Both the position numbers and the translations under genes were made by a program. A stretch of 64,000 nucleotides of DNA from the NCBI GenBank assembly GCA_015143295.1, contig CM026554.1, positions 53,008,627-53,072,626 on the forward strand, written 5' to 3'. The notes beneath the pieces are model-generated. The model was given only the letters and a program-made list of their open reading frames with translations, was not told where the DNA came from and did not search any database. Of the stretch, positions 48,170 through 59,330 are shown one piece after another. Numbering within the stretch: the first letter of the stretch is position 1; the number at the start of each line of letters is the position of its first letter. The stretch comes from Tetracentron sinense (taxonomy: Eukaryota > Streptophyta > Magnoliopsida > Trochodendrales > Trochodendraceae).

Positions 48170-49191
48170 TCGAGGAGGAATCATGGACGGTGCATTAGCT
48201 GTGGCAACATGCGCTGATGAGTCGCCAACTGCTTTGGTGCGACGAGAATCACTCCCAAATCCTCCAGTACGACCCCCTCTCTAGGGGGATCACCCATGCA
48301 GTTGCCAACACTGATCATAGGTGTGACGAGTCCGCCCAAAATAATCGCACTTTAATTTGTCTTTGTCATTAGGATAAGTGCCATCAAACCGGTTCCCCTG
48401 GCCTTGAGGATTACTTCTCATACCCCCTCTGCCTTCATGTTAGAAAGTGAAGGAAAGAGCAGACCGCTCAGGAGCAGTGGTTACCATACTAGGCATCATT
48501 ACATCTCGCCTACTCACTTCAGGAGGTGGATCCTGACGAAGAACTTGGGATCTAGCATTCTCATACTCTTGATTCAATCCAGTGAGAAACTCAAAAATCC
48601 GCATTCATTTAACCCATTTCTTGAAAGCCACAGCATCAGCAGTACAATTGGGTTTGAAGTCGGAGTAGTGATCAAACTCTTCCCATTTCTCTTTCAACTT
48701 CCCATAATACATAGCCAATGGCATCTCCCCCTAACGAGTTTGGGAGATGTCTTGTTGGAGTTTATAAAGCTGGGCAAAGTTGCCTCCTTTTAAGTAGGTT
48801 TGAGATAGAGTATCCTAGACATCCTTTGCGGTCTTCAAGAACACTAAACCTCGACTGATATGAGGTTTTACATAGTTAGTTAACCAAGACATCACAATCA
48901 GTTGTCTTGAGTCCATTTGGCATGTTTAGGATCTAACTTGGCGAGCTCTACTGTCTCTCCAAGGAGGTAGCCCAATTTGCCCTTAGCACCAACATACATT
49001 TCCACAAATTTTGCCCAATAAACATAGTTCTCACCATTAAGTTTCTCCGAGGTGATTTGTAGGTGAGAGTTGTCATTACTTGACCCCTCATGCTCCACTA
49101 CAACACGTGTGTGTACCACATCCGTTGCCATTTCCGAGGATTGAGAGTCGTCTGTCATTGTCTTTTTGTCAGACACCCATAATGCAATCAC
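48170..49191 (-). pseudogene. Copia A gag remnant
   Basis: The intact start reads MIALWVSDKKTMTDDSQ, then LQITSEKLNGENYVYWAKF and LGYLLGETVELAKLD, typical of copia gag, before a stop at 48898. Further gag sequence continues with stops down to about 48300, where a serine/glycine-rich linker precedes the protease. Confidence 0.8.
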
Positions 49192-49810
49192 ACAACAAGG
49201 TCTCCTAAAGCAATGAAGTCACACCTCCAATCTTAATCCTTAACCTTCAATAGCTCTTGAAACAATGCTATGATAGGAAAAAAAAAAAAACATTCAGAAT
49301 CTGTCCATGGACATTAAAGAATTCTAAGGAACGCTAGCCCAAACAAACTTCATAAGCAAACCAACCACCATTAGCTGTCCCATAGAAAAAGTGACCAAAT
49401 ATGGGAGAAAGGCTCACAACTCCCTCAAAACTTTGCCAAATCCTCCAAACGCAATATAGAAGCAACCCTTGTAAAAAAAGTTCCAAATATGTCCAATAAT
49501 CGCAACAAACAACTCTCCATTTGATTGAAAATGGAGCTGAACCAGAGCAATAATTTTTCTGGGATATTTTCTATAATGTCCTTTAATCATCATAACTCCT
49601 TCAATATTCAACCAAGTCACATGCTATAGGATTCAAAAATTCTCTAAAATCAAGATCTCTGAAAAAATACCTTCAAACGTACCCCATGGGCAGCCTAGGT
49701 CGTACGGCTGTCGTTAGCTGTACGGCAATAATGTCATTGTTTCCCTTTTTCTTGAGTGCTGGTTGTTGTTTTATCAAGCTCCTTCTTCCCTTTTTATTAC
49801 TCTGATACCA

Positions 49811-50023
49811 AGTAGATTTGTAGTTTAGTAGCTAGGGTTTGAGAAGAAGAAGAGAAAGAGAGAATGAGGGAGATGAATGTCACGTTCCTCTTCTCTACGA
49901 TGAATATATTAAGAGAGGCTAATACAATAGATGGGCCCAAGGCCCATACAAGAGAAAACCAACTAAAAGACATAAGAGTTGGGCCACTACAATATAAAGG
50001 CCCATAACTATATTATACCAACA
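49811..50023 (-). repeat. 5' LTR of copia element A
   Basis: 213 bp; the outer edge TGTTGGTATAATATAG (minus strand) abuts the GTCTT duplication and the inner edge abuts the tRNA-Met-type primer-binding site. Confidence 0.92.
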
Positions 50024-51330
50024 GTCTTTGGTACATCTCTTTATTTTTCAGTTACTGTCCGTCACTAGTACTAAACTTGTGATTTGGCTCAATTAGAGTG
50101 TTTACTGGCCAACAACCTAGCTCCCCAGTATCCTTAAACAAATCTAAGATATACTTTCTTTGTGATACAAGGATGCCATTCTTTGATCGAGTCACCTTTA
50201 TACCCAAAGAATACTTGACTTCCTAGGTCCTTGATATCAGATTCCTATGTTAGAAATTTCTTCAAATTTTGGATCTCTTGGGGGGTTTTTCTATCATTGC
50301 AATATCAACTTAGACAATTAAAGCTATAATTAACTGTCCACGTTGTCTCATGAAGAGAGTGTGATCAACATGACTCTATGAGTAACCTATTCTCTTCATG
50401 ACCAGAATGAACCTCTTGAACTAAGCCCCGGGGGATTGTTCCAGTTTATAGATTGACTTATTCAATCTGCAGATCTTTCCTTCACTATTAGGAAGCTTGA
50501 ATCCTGATTGAGGAGACATAAACACTTCCTCTCTCAATCTCCATGGAGGAAGGCATCCTTCACATCCAATTGATGTAAAGGCCAAGAAAATTTGTTGCCA
50601 AATACAATAGAACTCGTATAGAATTCATCTTGGCAACAAGAGCAAACGTTTTCCTGTAGTCTATCTCATATGTTTCTATGTATCCCTTAGCAGCGAGTTT
50701 GGCCTTATATCTTGTAATCGATCCACCAACCTTCTGTTTCACAGTGACCACCCACTTCAACCAACTGACTCATGTCCTTTGGGTAACTCGACCATTTTCT
50801 TGTACCATTCTTGATTAAAGCTCAATCTCTTCCATCATAGCCTCACACCATTTAGGGTTGGAAATTGCCTTTGGGAACCTGAAAGGACAAGGACACAGAA
50901 TAAATAAAGGATAAGAAAACAGAATAGGAAAGAGACAGAGATGCATATGAGACAAAATTAGAAATAGGATTTACCGACACTGACACTTCCCTTTGCGTAA
51001 GGCAATTGGAGCACTAGTGTCATCAGTAATTGGACAAACAAACAAAAATAATGAATTAGGATCACCTAAATTTGAATTTAGTTCTGGTTTTGAGAAATCT
51101 TAATTGGTAGCTGGGTTGAAGATAGTGGCCTCCTCTCCCTTCTTGTGTCTGGTGTAAACTTGCAGTTCCTTCTCATGTGAGGCTACATCAGTAGTGGTAT
51201 TAGTAGGAGCTAATTGCTGCTCCGAAACAACAAATGGGAAGATACATCAAGGACTAGAGCAGGAAAAAGAATTGAAGAAGAATGCCTCTCTTCCAACTCA
51301 TTATGCCCCCCCAAAAGAGAGGTAGGAGTA
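50024..51330 (-). pseudogene. Copia B reverse transcriptase segment
   Basis: From 51330 downward the minus strand gives a variable linker with VYTRHKKG-like residues, then KWVVTVKQKVGGSITRYKAK, LAAKGYIETYEIDYRKTFA and MNSIRVLLYLATN. The second part continues down to 50024 with stops. The RT frame meets the RNase H piece at 44595 on the far side of copia A. Confidence 0.8.
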
Positions 51331-52254
51331 GGGGTGTAGCCAAGCTGAGCTGGCTTGGTTCGGCTCGATTAAGCTGAGTTCAAACTACATTTTTTGGCTT
51401 GATCGAACCGAGCCATGCTTTTTTTAAAGCTTGAAATCATGTTTAAGCCGAGCTCAAGCCAGGTTTTGTTTGATTCAGTTTGGCTCAAAGCTCAGCTCGT
51501 TTAAAGCTTGGTTCGACTTGACTTGAATATCCTGTGTTGATATTTTTGTAATTGTATATAATAAAAAGAAGAGACATAGTACACATCACTGTCAAGTGTC
51601 GAAAAAAGCTATAACATATTCTGACATCCTCACCAAAAGACATCAAAGGAACCCATCAATAAATTAAAAACAAAAACGTCTCTTTACTGTTTTTCTTCCT
51701 TCAGTGTTTCGGTCTTTGTCCCTTCTCTAAATCCGTCATCGATTAGAGACATCGGAACTCCAAAGCTTCTGTATTCTCCTTTTAGAATAAAAAAGGCGCC
51801 AATCTATGCCACCAATCCATCGGATTCTTTGATCCTTGCGTAGTTGGAATCGCGATCTCCAAAAGGCATCTCCGTAGATGCATACCGTTTGAGTTCGGGA
51901 CCCTAATATTTTTCTTTGTAGTAGCAGATTCTATGGCTCAATCACGGATCAACTCTTCAATACTTCGTCCCTTCATAGTATATTTCTTCTGGTATATTTA
52001 TTTATTGTAAGAATTTGATCTCTTTCACCTTTGATCTGCCAAATTTTTGTTTTTATAATAATAATAATATACATCAAGCTCGAGCCAAGTTGAGTTCGGC
52101 CCAAGCTCGAATCGATTCGAGCTCGAGCTTGCCTTTTCTATTCGAGTTGAGCTTCAAGCTTTGATTTTCGAGTTCGAATCGAGCTCGAGCATGACTTTAC
52201 AAGTTCAAGTTGAGCTCGAGCTCAGCCCAGCTCGGCTCAGCTCGGCTTGAATAC
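51331..52254. mobile_element. GAGCTCGAG-rich hAT-like non-autonomous element, right end lost
   Basis: The left edge GGGGTGTAGCCAAGCTGAGC, with TA just before it, is complementary to the right edge GCTCAGCTCGGCTTGAATAC. About 230 bp at each end is dense in GAGCTCGAGC/AAGCTTG words while the middle (51550-52070) is AT-rich. The expected final CCCTA-like bases are missing, because the gypsy LTR starts exactly there. It sits inside copia B. Confidence 0.6.
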
Positions 52255-52839
52255 TGATGCAACACCAATGCACATCAGAGGTGATGTAACACAAAGAAGA
52301 ATTAGAAGAGAGAAAGAGAGGTGACAAGGGATCCGAGACTCACTCAATTGGTTATGGTTATGCTGGAATCGCTCACAGCAAAGGGGAAATCACTCTACCA
52401 TAAGGGAAACTTACTAAGCTTCTCCAAGAATTAAAAATGGCGTCCAAAGATCCTCTTTCATTTCATTTCTTTAGCATACATAGAGAACATTGATCCCACA
52501 TGGGAAAATACTGCAAAACCCACTATCATGGGGAAACATCAAACTACATTAATTAGGTCCCTTCTCTTCAACTAACATATGGGAAAACATCAAAATACTA
52601 ATTATACCCACTTTCTACAACTAAACACTAAGTAGCACTAATGAAGAGGTGAAAAGTCCTTGACTTGTTGAATGGGTATGTGGATTGGATAGATGGGTGG
52701 TTAGATAATGGGTCATGGGTAAATGGAAAATGGGTTGTGGGTAAAATGGATTATGGGTAAATAAGTTGGTTGGGCAGATTGGGAGTTGGGTTTAAATGGG
52801 CTGGGCCATCAAAAAGGCTGTATACTTGTTATTGCATCA
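52255..52839 (-). repeat. 3' LTR of the gypsy element
   Basis: 585 bp; minus strand starts TGATGCAATAACAAG and ends GGTGTTGCATCA, with perfect 8-bp inverted ends. The pol reading frame ends inside it (stop at 52809). Confidence 0.85.
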
Positions 52840-53282
52840 TTCTCCCCATTCGGAAAAGAACTCGACCCTGAGTTTAATGTGATGTCAAGCCAAAGAGATT
52901 CATCTAGCATCTTCAATTCTTGGGCTGAAACCCAAACGTCTTCTGAACTTGGTTTTCCATGCCAATGGAAGAGATACTGTACATAAGGACCACGTCTAGT
53001 AGTAGTAGACCGCACATCCAAGATGTCAACAATATACTCTTTGGGAAGAGTAGATGTCACAGCAGAAAAATCGATTGGCTGCAAAGTGGTTCGGTCTGGA
53101 TCATCATAGAATGGATATAGATCACAAATGTTGAGGATGGGACTGATCTTTAGGTCATTTGGTAGCTCTAAACGATATGTATTTGGTCCCAACTTCTTTA
53201 AAATTCTGCAAGGACCAATTTTACGTTGCTTGAGCTTGTTGTATGTACCACTTGGAAATCTTTCTTTCCGAAGATAGACCAT
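52809..53282 (-). pseudogene. Gypsy integrase C-terminus with chromodomain
   Basis: The frame reads MVYLRKERFPSGTYNKLKQR, KIGPCRILKKLGPNTYRLEL, then the chromodomain-like KEYIVDILDVRSTT, YLFHWHGKPSSEDVWVS and LKMLDESLW. Chromodomains are thought to direct chromovirus integration to particular chromatin. This 157-codon piece is intact but separated from the integrase core by a stop and frame change near 53282-53376. Confidence 0.88.
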
Positions 53283-53375
53283 GACAAGATCTCCTTCATT
53301 GAACTCTAGATGTCGCCGACACAGATCAACTTGTGCCTTGTATTGTGTTGCCGCTTACTGCAAATTTCCTTGGAC

Positions 53376-54335
53376 TTACTTGTGTATGTCTTTGATGTGA
53401 GCAGCAAATTCCTCGGCTTCCATACTTGATTTCATGAGTTGCTGTAGGGGTAAGTGATCCAAGACATGAAGTGGATTTCTGCCATATACAATCTCGAATG
53501 GAGTCTTCCGAGTAGAATGGTTTTTGGAGGAGTTGTATGCAAATTCAGCTTGTGGAATAACTACATCCCAAACCTTTGGAGACTCACCCACTGAACTGTG
53601 CAACAAATTCCCGAGTGAACGATTAACAACTTCTGTTTGACCATCACTTTGTGGGTGATATGCACTTGAAAACTGTAGACGAGTACCTATGAGATGCCAA
53701 AGAGTCCACCAAAAGTGCCCAACAAATCGAGTATCACGATCAGAAGTGATGGACTTTGGTACTCCATATAAATGAACAACTTCACGAAAGAAGAGGGCTG
53801 CCACATGAGAAGCATCTATAGTGTTTTTGCAAGGAACAAAGTGTGCCATCTTTGAAAATCTGTCAACTACCACAAAGATAGAATCAAAACCATGCTTGGT
53901 TCATGGTAGGCCAAGGACGAAATCCATAGAAATATCTTCTCAAGGTGCGGCTGGTATAGGTAGTGGTTGATGCAAACCGGTATTCTGTTTTCTTCCCTTG
54001 GAACGTTGACATATAATACACCGTTGCACGTACCTTCCCACATCACGTTTCAAAGAAGGCCAAAAGTATCGTTGTCTTACCAAAGCTTCAGTTTTGTCTA
54101 CACCAAAGTTTCCACCAAGTCCTCCTCCATGGAGTTCTGTTATATGATATAAGCGTAGAGAACCAATTGGAATGCATAGCTGATTGCCTTTGAAAAGGAA
54201 CCCATTTATTACATGGAATGGGCAATGTTGATTTTTATTGATTGCAGTCCAAACTTTGGAGAAGAATGGATTTGAAGTATAATGTCCTGGCAAAAGATTG
54301 AAGCCAACACCCTCATAGGAGAGAGTGGTAAGCAA
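53376..54335 (-). pseudogene. Gypsy integrase zinc region and catalytic core
   Basis: The zinc region reads ITELHGGGLGGNFGVDKTEA and CIICQRSKGRKQN, keeping H and CxxC positions. The core keeps all three acidic residues: VVDRFSKMAHF, TSDRDTRFVGHFW and HPQSDGQTEVVNRSLGN. A stop between 53873 and 53940 separates the two parts. PFEIVYGRNPLHVLDHLPL closes the core. Confidence 0.88.
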
Positions 54336-54499
54336 TGCACGCTTTCAGATCAATGCATTTGCCACCTTGTTTGTTGCTCCAGATTTGATGACAAATGTGA
54401 ATTCTTGGAGGTAGGAGACCCACTTGGCATGACGAGCATTCAATTTCTTTTGAGCACTAAGGAATCAAAGTGCCTCATGATCTGAATAAAGTATGAATT

Positions 54500-55973
54500 C
54501 AACATGAATAAGATAATGACGCTAAAATCTCAATGCTTGGACTACCACATACATCTCCACATCATGAATACTTTCTCTTTGAATCTCCCAACTTCTCACT
54601 AAAATAGGCCACTGGTCATTTTTCTTGAGAAAGGACAACACCAATTCCGATATGAGAAGCATCACATTCAACTTCGAAAACTTTGGAGAAATCTGGAAGG
54701 GCAAAAACCGGAGCTTCAAGCTTCTTTTTTAAATAACATAAAGCTTTCTTCTGCTTCCTTGGTCCATCGGAAAGATTTGGACTGAAGTGCATTAGTTATA
54801 GGTGCTACAATGCTGCTGAAATTTCTGATGAATCGCTGGTAAAAAGAAGCTAACCCATGGAAACTATGCACATCAGTGATGCTCGTTGGAGATGGCCAAT
54901 CAAGGATAGCCCGGACTTTGTCTTTCATCCATTTGGATTCCACCTGAAATAATAACATAGCCTAGAAAGGTTACACAGTTAGTCATGAAACAACACTTCT
55001 TGAGGTTGATAAACAACTTATTCTTGTGGAGAGCTTCAAACACTTTGTGTAGATGTTCAAGATCGGGCTGCACAATCTTGCTGTATATAAGAATGTCGTC
55101 AAAGTAAACTACCATAAATTTGCCCATGAACTCTTTCATGACTTGAGTCATGAGTCGCATGAAGGTACTTGGAGCATTGGAGAGTCCAAATGGCATGACT
55201 AACCATTCAAAGAGTCCATCCTTTGTCTTCAAGGCCGTTTTCCATTCATCACCCGGTCGAATTATGATTTGATGGCATCCACTACGCAAATCAATCTTTG
55301 AAAATTTTTTGGCATCGGCAAGCATGTCTAATAGGTCGTCAAGGCGAGGAATTGAGAACCTATACTTCACTGTTATCTTGTTTACAGCCCTACTGTCAAT
55401 ACACGTACGCCACGAACTGTCCTTCTTTGGAGTAAGAAGTGCCGACACAACACAAGGACTGAGACTTTCTCTCACTAGACCTTTCATCATCAATTCCTCA
55501 ACTTGTCTTTGCAATTTAGCATGTTCAGTTGGACTCATTCCATAGTGGGGAAGGTGAGGTAAAGAAGCACCTGGAACAAAGTCAATCAGATGTTGGATGT
55601 CACGCATTGGAGGCAAACTAGCGGGTAATTCTTCTGGTGCTAAGCCTTGAAATTGCTCCAAGAGATAAGAGACAGTAGTTGGGATTTTATGCACTTCTTG
55701 ACTACCAGTTATAACAACTAAGGCATACACAATTTGCTCTTCTTTGCAACATTCTTCAAACTTTTTGCAGGACAACAAGCTAACTTGAGTGGTTTCAACA
55801 ATAGCGGGTGCATCTCTTAGAGAGTAGGTGTTCTTCTTGCCATCATGATGCACAAACTTATCAAATTTCCAAGAGATGACACGCATCCATGGGTAGCACA
55901 TCAAACGACAATTCGTCCTCATACTTCCCAATTGAAAATTTGATGCGACACCTTTTTGTGACTGAAACTTCAC
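54500..55973 (-). pseudogene. Gypsy reverse transcriptase and RNase H
   Basis: RT motifs are [74 protein letters not shown] and an intact active site [11 protein letters not shown] single-base shift near 54930 moves the frame to [20 protein letters not shown] and the RNase H linker [11 protein letters not shown], and another near 54720 leads into broken RNase H. The junction with the protease frame is at a G/C homopolymer (55973-55979). Confidence 0.9.
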
Positions 55974-56182
55974 CCCCCCTTTTTAAACCAAGAAACTTTA
56001 TATGGTTCGGAGTGGTCTTCACACTTCAAATTCAGTTTACTTACCATGGTTGTTGACACCATGTTCTCACAACTACCGGAATCAATCATGATTATACATT
56101 TCTTTCCATAACAAATGCCAAACATCCGAAAGATGTTGTTCCGAAGCCACTTATCATCATCTTGGATTTTTGGGGCAGTCAT
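55970..56182 (-). pseudogene. Gypsy aspartic protease segment
   Basis: It reads GKKCIIMIDSGSCENMVSTT. The DSG active site with the surrounding hydrophobic strand is typical of gypsy proteases. It is followed by SWFKKGG and a frameshift at a homopolymer; the next frame continues [12 protein letters not shown]. Confidence 0.82.
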
Positions 56183-56188
56183 TACACG

Positions 56189-57220
56189 TCATATGACAAG
56201 ACTTTCAACATCATAATCAGGTCCACATTGCTCTTCATTCATGTCATATTCAGCCTCTCTGTCATACATTGGTTCACCAACCTCTTCCTCTTCTACTAGA
56301 TTTATCCGGACATCAGATTTCTTTTTAGGACATTCATAGGCTCTATGACCAAGTTCACCACATCTATAGCAACTTAAGCTTCCAACCTTTTCTTTTCCTT
56401 TGCCTCCATCCCTACGCTGATTTGACTGGTCAAACTCATCCTTCTTGTTACCTGAATGAGTCCCATACTTGGGGTATTTAAAATTTCCAGATTTGTCACT
56501 CTTCTTGAATGCACTCCACTTACACTTTTCTTCTGCTTTAAGAGCAAGTTGATATGCTTCCTCAAGGCTATGAAGGGAATGCATCATCAACTCACCACGG
56601 AGACTATAATTCAGCCCACTCACATATCTCGCCACTAACTGATCATTTTCTTGCAAATTTATACGGCTCGACAACTTATAAAATTGTTCTGTGTAATCAG
56701 CCACAGATTGGTCATTTTTTTGGCGCAATTGATGGAGCTTTTTATAGAGTGTTTGTGAGTAGTCTGAGGGCAAGAATTTGTCATCTAACTTCAGTTTCAT
56801 TTCTGCCCAGATATTAATTTTTCCAAGTCCTTTACCTTCTCTTCTACGTTGGTATTGTTGCCACCAAACAAGAGCATGATCTTTCAGTTTGGTGGCCACG
56901 AAACGAACCTTCGTTTCTTCCGTTAAGTCTTTCCATTCAAAGAAAGCATCTAAAGAGGCAATCCAATCACGATAATCATCAGAATTAAGCTTACCTTCAA
57001 AGTCTTGAACATGCACTTGGATAGTACGGTCAGCCCCTTCAAGAGCTCGTGTTAAACGTTCCATGGACCACAAATATTGTCTTCTTGGAGGTGTTAGAGG
57101 CATCCACATAGAATTGGAAGATCCATTGCTGTTTTGGTCATCATCACTCACATTGCTTCTTCCTCCATGAGAAGGAGCAGGAAACACTTCTGGAATCCTT
57201 AGTAAAAGTTCTTCCATCAT
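56189..57220 (-). CDS. Gypsy gag polyprotein (retrotransposon)
   Basis: This is an intact 343-codon frame. A capsid-type gag domain occupies roughly residues 85-230 (VRFVATKLKDHALVWWQQYQ, YTEQFYKLSSRINLQEND, ARYVSGLNYSLRGELM), then a lysine-rich linker and a CCHC zinc knuckle CYRCGELGHRAYEC near residue 290, then an acidic tail. It forms the virus-like particle shell and binds RNA. It is the longest undamaged frame of this element, but the stop after it and the pol frameshifts make the element defective. Confidence 0.9.
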   Translation of the reverse strand: MMEELLLRIPEVFPAPSHGGRSNVSDDDQNSNGSSNSMWMPLTPPRRQYLWSMERLTRALEGADRTIQVHVQDFEGKLNSDDYRDWIASLDAFFEWKDLTEETKVRFVATKLKDHALVWWQQYQRRREGKGLGKINIWAEMKLKLDDKFLPSDYSQTLYKKLHQLRQKNDQSVADYTEQFYKLSSRINLQENDQLVARYVSGLNYSLRGELMMHSLHSLEEAYQLALKAEEKCKWSAFKKSDKSGNFKYPKYGTHSGNKKDEFDQSNQRRDGGKGKEKVGSLSCYRCGELGHRAYECPKKKSDVRINLVEEEEVGEPMYDREAEYDMNEEQCGPDYDVESLVI

Positions 57221-57433
57221 TTGTTGAAGCTCTCAATTAGATTGCTATAAACCCTCCACTTTTGCCCTCATATCACCATTCTCTTCATTGTATTGTTTAC
57301 GTCCATGGGGGTTCCTTCGAGTAGGCATTCTATTCTTTTCTCAAACAGTTGGTGGAGAAAATTCAGCAAGAATGAAACCTACTCTGATACCAATTTGATG
57401 CAACACCAATGCACATCAGAGGTGATGTAACAC

Positions 57434-57717
57434 TTGTTTCCTTTTTGTGTAGAATACCTAGGAGAATACCCCAAATGGATTTGGGGTTCATTTGACTTCC
57501 TTTTGGATTTAAAACATGAATGAAAAACACACAACCAAAAATTCGAGGAGGAATTGAAGAGAGACTTATCCAGAGAAAGAATTTGATGTGGAGACTTCAA
57601 CTTCAACATCCGGGACGACATACAGTTGATAAGGTAAGCAACTATAAGTATCGCTTATGCCTAATTTTTTTTCGGTACATTTATTCATGTTAGTAAGCAT
57701 CGAGAAACCTTTAGAAG
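57434..57717 (-). pseudogene. Copia B integrase C-terminal segment
   Basis: The minus strand from 57717 reads KVSRCLLTNMNVP, then MSSRMLKLKSPHQILSL, LCVFHSCFKSKR and HLGYSPRYSTQKGNKCY, matching the copia pattern (INRMPSRVL..., LGYSxTQKGYKCYHP). The KCY codons join the gypsy LTR remnant directly. Bases 57703-57717 are one copy of the LINE target duplication. Confidence 0.82.
57703..57717. repeat. LINE target-site duplication, left copy
   Basis: AGAAACCTTTAGAAG is repeated exactly at 63104-63118 after the LINE poly(A). Confidence 0.93.
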
Positions 57718-57726
57718 GAGGTAAAT

Positions 57727-59280
57727 TTGAATTTCAAACAAAAAGCTTCTGGCAGACGCACCTGGCGAAACCGAAGGCGTAGCGTGCGGAGAAGGATTCG
57801 GCGATTGCAGAGGCGCCAAGGAGTTTCTATCGGTAGGGATAAGGCTGAGAAGGTGAATTTATACCCTACAGATGTCGTTTATCCTGCGGTGGACGTACAT
57901 GGGGGCTGTTTGGCCCAGACGGGCCGAGACTTAGGCTCGGTTTGGAGTGCTGGGCCGCAAGTTGAGGGGCTTTGTTGTGGGCCTGAGGTTCAGGGGGTTA
58001 GGCGCCTTTGTGTTTTGGGCCCAGCAGGGTTGAGTTGCAGCCCGGTTTCTTCGGTCCAGTTGAGGTCAGCGGGTCTGGTGGATCCGGGCCAGAAAGATCT
58101 TGATCCAGGGTTTATAAGGCCTGGGTTAGTTGCCCCTATCTTCCCGAGCTCAGGTGTGGAGGGTGCGTCTTCTTTTGGAATCCCTAGGTGGCCGGAGATA
58201 GGGAACGGGAATCTAGCCATGGAAGTGGATCTCAACAACCAACAGGGTCTAGCGAGTTTCGATCGGAATTTGGGGGGTGGCTGTTTGGCTGATGACGATG
58301 GCGATGGCGATGGCCTAGAGATTGAGCATGAGAGGCGTCCGCAAATCCCAAGTCCCAGTAAACCAGAGCAGCGAAGTATGGATTTTGGTCAGTCTGGTGG
58401 GAATTGCCTTCTTCCGATGCTGGAGGTTGAGAAGGGTGGGGGTGACGATCGCGCAGGGTGCTCAGGGACGGAGAGGGTCAGCTCGGGATTATCAAAAGCG
58501 CGATTCCGGCAGGTCTATCGCAGAAAGGACAGAGTTCAGAGTCGGGGGTCCTGCGAGGTGGGTGTTCAGAGGGTTTGGGGTGCCCCTCGGCTGAAATCTA
58601 TTGTGATCAAATCTTCTCTTTCTATTTTTGCGGCTGATGCAGATGTCCCATCTGGGTCTGTTAGGGCTAGGGGGGAGGTGCGCCTGCTTAGGAGATGTGG
58701 GAGCGAGGTATCAGTGGGTTCCAGTCCAGAATTCCTGGCGCAGGCGTGGTTGGACTCGGATGGTCATGAAAAGACAAGCAATGTTGGTAGTCTGCGGGGA
58801 AATGGGGAAGGCTGGTCAGGGCAGGAGGGAGAATGCGAACAGGTAGCATCGTTCTTAGAGTCAGATGACTCGCCCCAGTTGGCTTCTCGGGTTAGCGATT
58901 CGTTGGAGAAGGCGTCGGTTTTGCCTTTGGATTCTTGTTCCGATCGGGTCAATGGTGGTTCAGAATCGGAGACTTATCTTGAGGGTTCTAGCGATGAGGA
59001 AGGTATGTGGCGAATGCAAGGTGCTGAGTCGGTAGTGGAGGAAGAGAGTTCCGCAGAAGAGGGAATGGGTGTTCCTGGCTCTAGTTCTAAGGAGGCCGAG
59101 GAAGGAGGTTTGAGGAGGAGGGAGGTCTTGGCAAATGCGGCTAAATCAGTGGAGGTCAGCAAGGTCTTGGGTTTACGATTTTCAGGAGGGGTGGAACAGG
59201 CGATAGGTTTCTTCACAGCTCTGGAAGATAGGGAGGAGAAAGGGCTGGGAGGCCTAGGTGATAGGGGGGCGGAGGTCTGA
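57727..59280 (+). pseudogene. L1 ORF1, 5'-truncated
   Basis: A 517-codon open frame, basic at the start (SVRRRIRRLQRRQG) and then rich in Gly, Ser and Glu (LESDDSPQLASRVSDSLEKA, VVEEESSAEEGMG). Plant L1 ORF1 proteins end in such low-complexity regions after an RNA-binding domain and a zinc knuckle, neither of which is visible. The first ATG is probably not the native start. Role: RNA binding in the LINE ribonucleoprotein. Assigned mainly by position before ORF2. Confidence 0.6.
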
Positions 59281-59330
59281 GGGTAGTTCGGGGTGACGGA
59301 AGTAGTTGGCTTGGGTTAGTGGTTTCTTTA

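Larger units (their letters stand above)
44596..50023 (-). mobile_element. Copia element A, complete but defective, 5.4 kb
   Basis: It is bounded by LTRs at 44596-44827 and 49811-50023, with a perfect 5-bp TSD GTCTT (44591-44595 and 50024-50028). The primer-binding site TGGTATCAGAG (minus strand, 49800-49810) adjoins the 5' LTR and a polypurine tract CTTGAGGGGGAG adjoins the 3' LTR. The LTRs differ by about a dozen substitutions and a GA-rich length change, so the insertion is not recent. gag, protease, integrase, reverse transcriptase and RNase H occur in copia order but are broken. Confidence 0.92.
52255..57433 (-). mobile_element. Ty3/gypsy chromovirus with a truncated 5' LTR
   Basis: The minus-strand element contains gag, protease, reverse transcriptase, RNase H, integrase and a chromodomain, in that order. 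The 3' LTR (52255-52839) is complete with TGATGCAA...TTGCATCA ends and a polypurine tract AATGGGGAGAA. The 5' LTR keeps only its last 38 bp (57396-57433), next to the primer-binding site TGGTATCAGAGT (57381-57392, minus strand). Frameshifts break pol. Confidence 0.9.

Noticed and set aside
57990-59216. Antisense ORFs in the LINE ORF1 region
   Set aside because: The G-rich sense strand leaves few stops on the complement; they have no motifs.
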